Source: Bacillota bacterium
GTDB lineage: Bacteria > Bacillota > Negativicutes > Sporomusales > UBA7701
DNA: 64,000 bases
Direction: 5' to 3'
NCBI GenBank assembly: GCA_023415775.1
Contig: JAEZJM010000010.1
Coordinates: forward strand, 62,001-126,000
Of the stretch, positions 60,719-64,000 are shown piece after piece. The notes under the pieces are model-generated. The model saw nothing but the letters and a program-made list of their open reading frames with translations. It did not search any database and was not told where the DNA came from. Both the position numbers and the translations under genes were made by a program. The stretch's first letter is position 1. Each line of letters begins with the position of its first letter.

Positions 60719-61686
60719 TGGACCATGTACCCGTCACCGCCATCCCCGGCTTTAAACTCGGCAACGCCCACAACCTCGCCGCCGCCACCGGCTGCACCGT
60801 CATCCTCTGCCCCGCAGGGGCCGTCGCCGGCGTCGACGTCAGGGGCGGCGCCCCCGGCACCCGCGAAACCGACCTCCTCCGGCCCGAAAACTATGTCGAA
60901 AAAATCCACGCCGTCCTCCTCGCCGGTGGCAGCGCCTTCGGACTCGACGCCGCCGCCGGCGTCATGGCCTGGCTCGAAGAACGCGGCATCGGCTTCGACG
61001 TCGGTGTCGCCAAAGTCCCCATCGTCGCCGGCGCCGTCCTCTTCGACCTCCCCTGCGGCGATCCCGCCGTCCGTCCCGACAAAGCCATGGGCTATGCCGC
61101 CTGCCAGGCCGCAGATCACGGCGATTTCGCCGAAGGCTCGGCCGGCGCGGGCACAGGCGCGACGGTCGGCAAATTCTTCGGCCCGGACCATGCCATGAAA
61201 GGCGGTCTCGGCGCCGCCGCCGTCCAGGTCGGCGACCTCATGGTCGGCGCCGTAGTCGCCGTCAACTGCCTCGGCGACGTCGTCGACCCCGACCGCGGCG
61301 GCATAATCGCCGGCGCCTACCGCCAAAACCCCTTCGCCTTCCTCGGCAGCGAAGACGGCATGATCGCCAAATACGGCCGCACCGGCAACCTCTTCGCCGG
61401 CAACACCACCATCGGCGCCATCCTCACCAACGCCGCCCTCACCAAAGCCCAGGCCGCCAAAATCGCCTCCATGGCCCACAACGGCTATGCCCGCACCATG
61501 CGGCCCGCCCACACCATGGTCGACGGCGACACCATCTTCTGCCTGTCCGCCGGCGACGTAACCGCCGACATCAGCGTCGTCGGCCTCCTCGCCGCCCGTG
61601 TCATGGCCCAGGCCGTCCTCCGCGCCGTCACCGAAGCCACCACCCTCGCCGGCTTCAAAGCCACCCGCGACATCAAAAAAGGCTGA
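60718..61686 (+). CDS. P1 family peptidase (DmpA/S58 type)
   Basis: 322 residues, of the DmpA/L-aminopeptidase D-Ala-esterase family that self-cleaves before a nucleophilic residue. GGSAFGLDAAAGVMAWLEERGIGFDVG near 64, GAGTGATVGKFFG near 145 and the candidate cleavage segment NTTIGAILTNAALTKAQA (near 228, Gly-Asn-Thr-Thr) are present. Beta-peptides or N-terminal residues are substrates in the family. Coupled to the flavoprotein by TGATG; terminated just downstream. Confidence 0.88.
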   Translation: MDHVPVTAIPGFKLGNAHNLAAATGCTVILCPAGAVAGVDVRGGAPGTRETDLLRPENYVEKIHAVLLAGGSAFGLDAAAGVMAWLEERGIGFDVGVAKVPIVAGAVLFDLPCGDPAVRPDKAMGYAACQAADHGDFAEGSAGAGTGATVGKFFGPDHAMKGGLGAAAVQVGDLMVGAVVAVNCLGDVVDPDRGGIIAGAYRQNPFAFLGSEDGMIAKYGRTGNLFAGNTTIGAILTNAALTKAQAAKIASMAHNGYARTMRPAHTMVDGDTIFCLSAGDVTADISVVGLLAARVMAQAVLRAVTEATTLAGFKATRDIKKG

Positions 61687-61710
61687 ACCCACAAAGGTTC
61701 AGTCTTTTTT
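61683..61710 (+). terminator. Terminator after the peptidase gene
   Basis: CTGAACC and GGTTCAG with a six-base loop, followed by TTTTTT. The left arm overlaps the stop codon. Confidence 0.82.
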
Positions 61711-61733
61711 ATTTTGCCTCAGAACGCCGGCTG

Positions 61734-62007
61734 GGGGGCGGCTTTGGGTGCTGCCCCGCGCTGCGGCGACGGTCTTACGTAGGATCGTCGCCGACAGCGC
61801 CTTAACGTCCTGGATTCACAGCCTTGTCCGCCGAAGATGTCGGTGCATACCTTCTGCCCACCTAGGTGTGCGAACCGCCAAATTCACTCCATGTTCAATT
61901 GTCGCCTCTCGCCGCCGTCCATGGCGGCTCGCGCGGTGCACTTACCGGCTCTCCGCCAAGTAGCGGCCGCCGCCTCGCTTCACGGGGCACCCCCCAAAGC
62001 CGCCCCC
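61734..62007. mobile_element. Non-coding element with 15-bp terminal inverted repeats
   Basis: GGGGGCGGCTTTGGG at 61734-61748 and its exact complement at 61993-62007 enclose about 245 bases without a credible gene. GCCCC/GGGGC extends the pairing just inside. Internal repeats include GCGACG/CGTCGC and CACCTAGGTG. Fills the 336-base gap before uvsE. Sequence differs from the element at 48.4 kb, but the layout is alike. Confidence 0.6.
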
Positions 62008-62022
62008 GCCGGCCCTTTCCCC

Positions 62023-62976
62023 CTACAGCTCCACCGCCGCCTGGCCGGCGCGCCTCACCCCCGGCGCGGCCGCCAGCCCCTCCACCAGCCGGAACATAGC
62101 CTCATCCTTCATCTTCGCCTCCACCATCACATCCAAATCGCGGCCCGTCTCCCGCGCCAGCCGCAGGAACGGCAGCACGTCGGCGGGCTCTACGTAATCG
62201 GCGTGGGCGCGGATATCCTTGCTGCTTTTCGGGCTTGACACGTGGACCTTCGGCGTCGCCTCGCCCCAGGTGGCGGCGATGCGCGGCCACAGCTCTCCCA
62301 GGTCGCCGTCGCCGCCGTTGGCGCGGTGGTGGTGGATATCGAGCACCATCGGGCGGCCCAGCTCCTCGCACAATGAAAGCACCTCGGCAGCGGTGAAAAT
62401 CTTATCGTCGTTCTCCACCATCAGCCTGGCGGCCAGGCGGCCCGGCAGGCGGGCGAAGCGCTCGGCGAACCGCCGCAGCGCCGCGGCCTTCTCCCGGTAC
62501 TGCCCGCCCACATGCAGCACAAGGGAAGGGGAGGGCGGCAGACCCATCGCCTCCAACATGCGGGCGTGATAATCGAGATCGGCGAGCGAGGCGGCCAGCA
62601 CCTCCGGCTTCGGACTGTTGAGGAGGGTGTAATGGTCGGGATGGGCGCTCACCCGCATCCCGTGCAGCTTTACATAATCGCCGATCTCCCGCCACAGCGG
62701 CTGGCCGTCGGCGATATAGTCCCAGTCCGCCGCCAGCGGGTGGGTGGCGAGCGGCACCGTCTTCGACGTAAAGCGGTACAGGGCGACCTCATGGGCGGCG
62801 TTGTACCGCAGAATGCGCAGCGTCGTTTCCAGGTTGGCCGTCATCAGGCGGCGCAGCCGGCCGATGCGGCCCACGGGGTCGGCGATCTTCTCCACCGTCT
62901 TCACGCTCGCCGTCTTGTTCGGCGACCCCTCCGGCACGCCCAGCGCAATCGCCACATAGCCGAACCGTATCCGCAC
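62023..62976 (-). CDS. uvsE: UV DNA damage endonuclease
   Basis: 317 residues, a TIM-barrel UVDE. RIRFGYVAIAL at the N-terminus, RISAH-like VSAHPDHYTLLNS near 110, LHVGGQYREKAAAL near 158, LMVENDDKIFTAAEV near 188 and DIHHHRAN near 218 hold metal ligands. It nicks DNA 5' to UV photoproducts and is common in spore-forming Firmicutes. GTG start with GGAAGGGAGCGAAGGCT upstream. Confidence 0.92.
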   Translation of the reverse strand: MRIRFGYVAIALGVPEGSPNKTASVKTVEKIADPVGRIGRLRRLMTANLETTLRILRYNAAHEVALYRFTSKTVPLATHPLAADWDYIADGQPLWREIGDYVKLHGMRVSAHPDHYTLLNSPKPEVLAASLADLDYHARMLEAMGLPPSPSLVLHVGGQYREKAAALRRFAERFARLPGRLAARLMVENDDKIFTAAEVLSLCEELGRPMVLDIHHHRANGGDGDLGELWPRIAATWGEATPKVHVSSPKSSKDIRAHADYVEPADVLPFLRLARETGRDLDVMVEAKMKDEAMFRLVEGLAAAPGVRRAGQAAVEL

Positions 62977-63051
62977 AGCCTTCGCTCCCTTCCGCCTTTG
63001 CCTGTTAATCTGCCCATTACTGCGCCCGTCTAGCCCGTCTCAGCCGGCGGG

Positions 63052-63086
63052 GCAAAAAAGAAACCCGGCCCCAAGGGGCCGGGTTA
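63052..63086 (-). terminator. Terminator of the Cys-repeat peptide gene
   Basis: AACCCGGCCCC and GGGGCCGGGTT around a two-base loop; on the minus strand TTTCTTTTTT follows. It ends the RiPP-like operon. Confidence 0.85.
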
Positions 63087-63108
63087 TCGGCGTTCTTCTC
63101 ACCGCCTG

Positions 63109-63531
63109 TCAGCGCATCATGCCTGTGCAGCCCTTCGTACACGTGCCGCTGCAGCCGCTGCCGCAATTCTGCGAACAACTGCCGCGGCAGGTGTTCTGGC
63201 ACGACCCGGTGCAAGTCTGGTAGCAGGAGCCCCGGCAGGAGCCGTCGCACCCGTAGCTGCACTTCCCGCCGCACTGGCCGGCGCAGCTGCCTGCGCACGC
63301 CCAGTTGCAGCCGCTCTTCTGCGGAGCCAACGCGCCCGCCTTGCCCGTCCCGGCGGCAGTCGGGCCCGTGTCGTTTCCGGCCCCTTGCCCCAAGGGCGAC
63401 CCCTCGGCGAGCGAGCCGAACCCCAGCAAGGCGATCGACGGCAGCGCCAACCCCGCCCTTTTGATAAAATCGCGCCGGGTCAGGCCGTTGCCGGCGGCCA
63501 AATTATCGGTCTCCCGGTCGGATCCCTTCAT
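63109..63531 (-). CDS. Tat-exported CXXX-repeat protein, probable RiPP precursor
   Basis: 140 residues. TRRDFIKRAG (RR at 19-20) with a following hydrophobic stretch to about 45 is a Tat signal. A Gly/Ala/Pro linker leads to sixteen cysteines at exact four-residue spacing (75 to 135), giving sixteen C-x-x-x units with frequent Gly and Ser, for example CAGS, CRGS, CTGS. There are no histidines in the repeat, so it is not a c-type cytochrome. The ATG six bases after AAAGGAGG was chosen over one two codons earlier. The next gene upstream looks like a CXXX-repeat accessory protein. Confidence 0.8.
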   Translation of the reverse strand: MKGSDRETDNLAAGNGLTRRDFIKRAGLALPSIALLGFGSLAEGSPLGQGAGNDTGPTAAGTGKAGALAPQKSGCNWACAGSCAGQCGGKCSYGCDGSCRGSCYQTCTGSCQNTCRGSCSQNCGSGCSGTCTKGCTGMMR

Positions 63532-63588
63532 AGCCATCCTCCTTTCCTACTGTCTGAAGCAGCCGGGCAGGCGGCGAGGGTCGTCGCC

Positions 63589-63891
63589 CTACCCCTGGCG
63601 GCGGAGATAGATGTCGCCGCTCGCGAAATCTATCTCCCAACTGCAGCCGCTGATATTCTCCCAATCGTACTTGACGCTTTTTTCGTCCCACCAGGCCTGA
63701 AACTTCGTGGCCGTTTCCCCCATATCCCTGACCAGCCGCTCATAGATGGCGCTCTGGGCCGCCTCTTCGTCCGGCATGCCGACCAGGGAACGGAAAAGCT
63801 CGCTCAAAGCGTTCTTCCGTTCGAAAAGAGCCTTGATCTCGTCGCGTTCGGCGGGGGTCACAGCGCCGATTTTTCGCCTGGCCTCGTTCAT
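63589..63891 (-). CDS. CXXX-repeat peptide modification system accessory protein
   Basis: 100 residues, helical with many charged residues. VTPAERDEIKALFERKNALSEL at the start and MGETATKFQAWWDEKSVKYDW then SWEIDFASGDIYL near the end resemble the small protein annotated as CXXX-repeat peptide modification system protein. Its role is not established; it may bind precursor or maturase. ACGGAGGCTGTAGCG precedes the ATG. It lies 57 bases upstream of the Cys-repeat precursor. Confidence 0.7.
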   Translation of the reverse strand: MNEARRKIGAVTPAERDEIKALFERKNALSELFRSLVGMPDEEAAQSAIYERLVRDMGETATKFQAWWDEKSVKYDWENISGCSWEIDFASGDIYLRRQG

Positions 63892-63893
63892 CG

Positions 63894-64000
63894 CTACAGC
63901 CTCCGTGTCGGTATTTGGTCGAAAGGATCGAGATAGTCGACCGCGGGAATGGCCCTCAGCCGCGAGAAAGGGGGGACAGTCCCGAGCCGTTCCCGGATGA
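63894..64000 (-). CDS. C-terminal end of an upstream gene, possible peptide maturase
   Basis: Thirty-four codons are visible, ending PAVDYLDPFDQIPTRRL and a TAG two bases before the next ATG. The gene continues beyond the right edge. Context makes a radical SAM maturase of the Cys-repeat peptide the leading guess, but no diagnostic motif is visible. Confidence 0.5.
   Translation of the reverse strand, partial: IRERLGTVPPFSRLRAIPAVDYLDPFDQIPTRRL

Overview
This 64 kb window is high-GC DNA, densely coding, with strong Shine-Dalgarno sites and frequent ATGA or TGATG overlaps between genes. The gene content points to an anaerobic diderm Firmicute of the Negativicutes, most likely Sporomusaceae. 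The evidence is a Firmicute-type GlpP antiterminator together with GlpABC, the Firmicute order asd-lysC-dapA, an [FeFe]-hydrogenase maturase, TRAP and Na+ symport transporters, and outer-membrane indicators (an AsmA-like protein and a predicted outer-membrane beta-barrel). No rRNA, tRNA, CRISPR array, prophage or transposase was found. The taxonomic placement is an inference from content, not a computed assignment.

Layout. 1-4.1 kb: a partial BASS-type transporter, a DUF5665 protein, an HD-GYP phosphodiesterase, a MarR-GNAT fusion, and an NifU-like/CGGC-motif pair. 4.2-8.5 kb: a glycolate/lactate oxidase pair (GlcF-GlcD) and a type II NADH dehydrogenase. 8.5-16 kb: a complete glycerol regulon, glpF-glpK, glpA-glpB-glpC and glpP, with two leader RNAs that look like GlpP-controlled terminators. 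16-28.2 kb: a sigma-54 activator diverging from a sigma-54 promoter that drives asd-lysC-dapA, an Asp/Glu-racemase-family protein, an SSS symporter and a five-gene flavin/Fe-S amine oxidase complex, followed by hydroxypyruvate isomerase and a cupin. 28.4-31.2 kb: a DEAD-box helicase, a zinc-ribbon protein and small proteins. 31.4-36 kb: a GntR-controlled TRAP transporter with an SDR dehydrogenase. 36.2-42 kb: LeuCD-type hydratase, small proteins, a YdcF-like protein and an AsmA-like protein. 41.6-43 kb: a cluster of very small ORFs, one frameshifted. 43-48.4 kb: nitroreductase, B3/4 protein, LemA/TPM pair, HMG-CoA lyase and a two-P-loop ATPase. 48.7-54.7 kb: hydE, cysK, an MFS pump, a His/Cys-rich exported protein, an ankyrin-DsbA fusion and an outer-membrane barrel. 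54.9-62 kb: L,D-transpeptidase, glutamine amidotransferase, a MarR/MFS efflux pair and catabolic enzymes. 62-64 kb: UvsE and the edge of a RiPP-like locus.

The two most interesting signals are these. (1) A dispersed family of about 95-180 bp intergenic hairpins, at least eight copies in this window, whose stems co-vary between copies (for example TGC:GCA becomes TAC:GTA). They lie mostly between convergent genes or right behind stop codons. (2) A Tat-exported protein whose C-terminal half is sixteen perfect C-x-x-x tetrapeptides, next to a small protein that looks like the accessory factor of CXXX-repeat radical-SAM peptide systems; the probable maturase lies beyond the right edge. Also notable are the shared GGAC-purine loop-GTCC element in the two glycerol leaders, the sigma-54-controlled lysine-branch genes, gene remnants (CoA-transferase tail, GGDEF tail) and two non-coding elements with 15-bp terminal inverted repeats.
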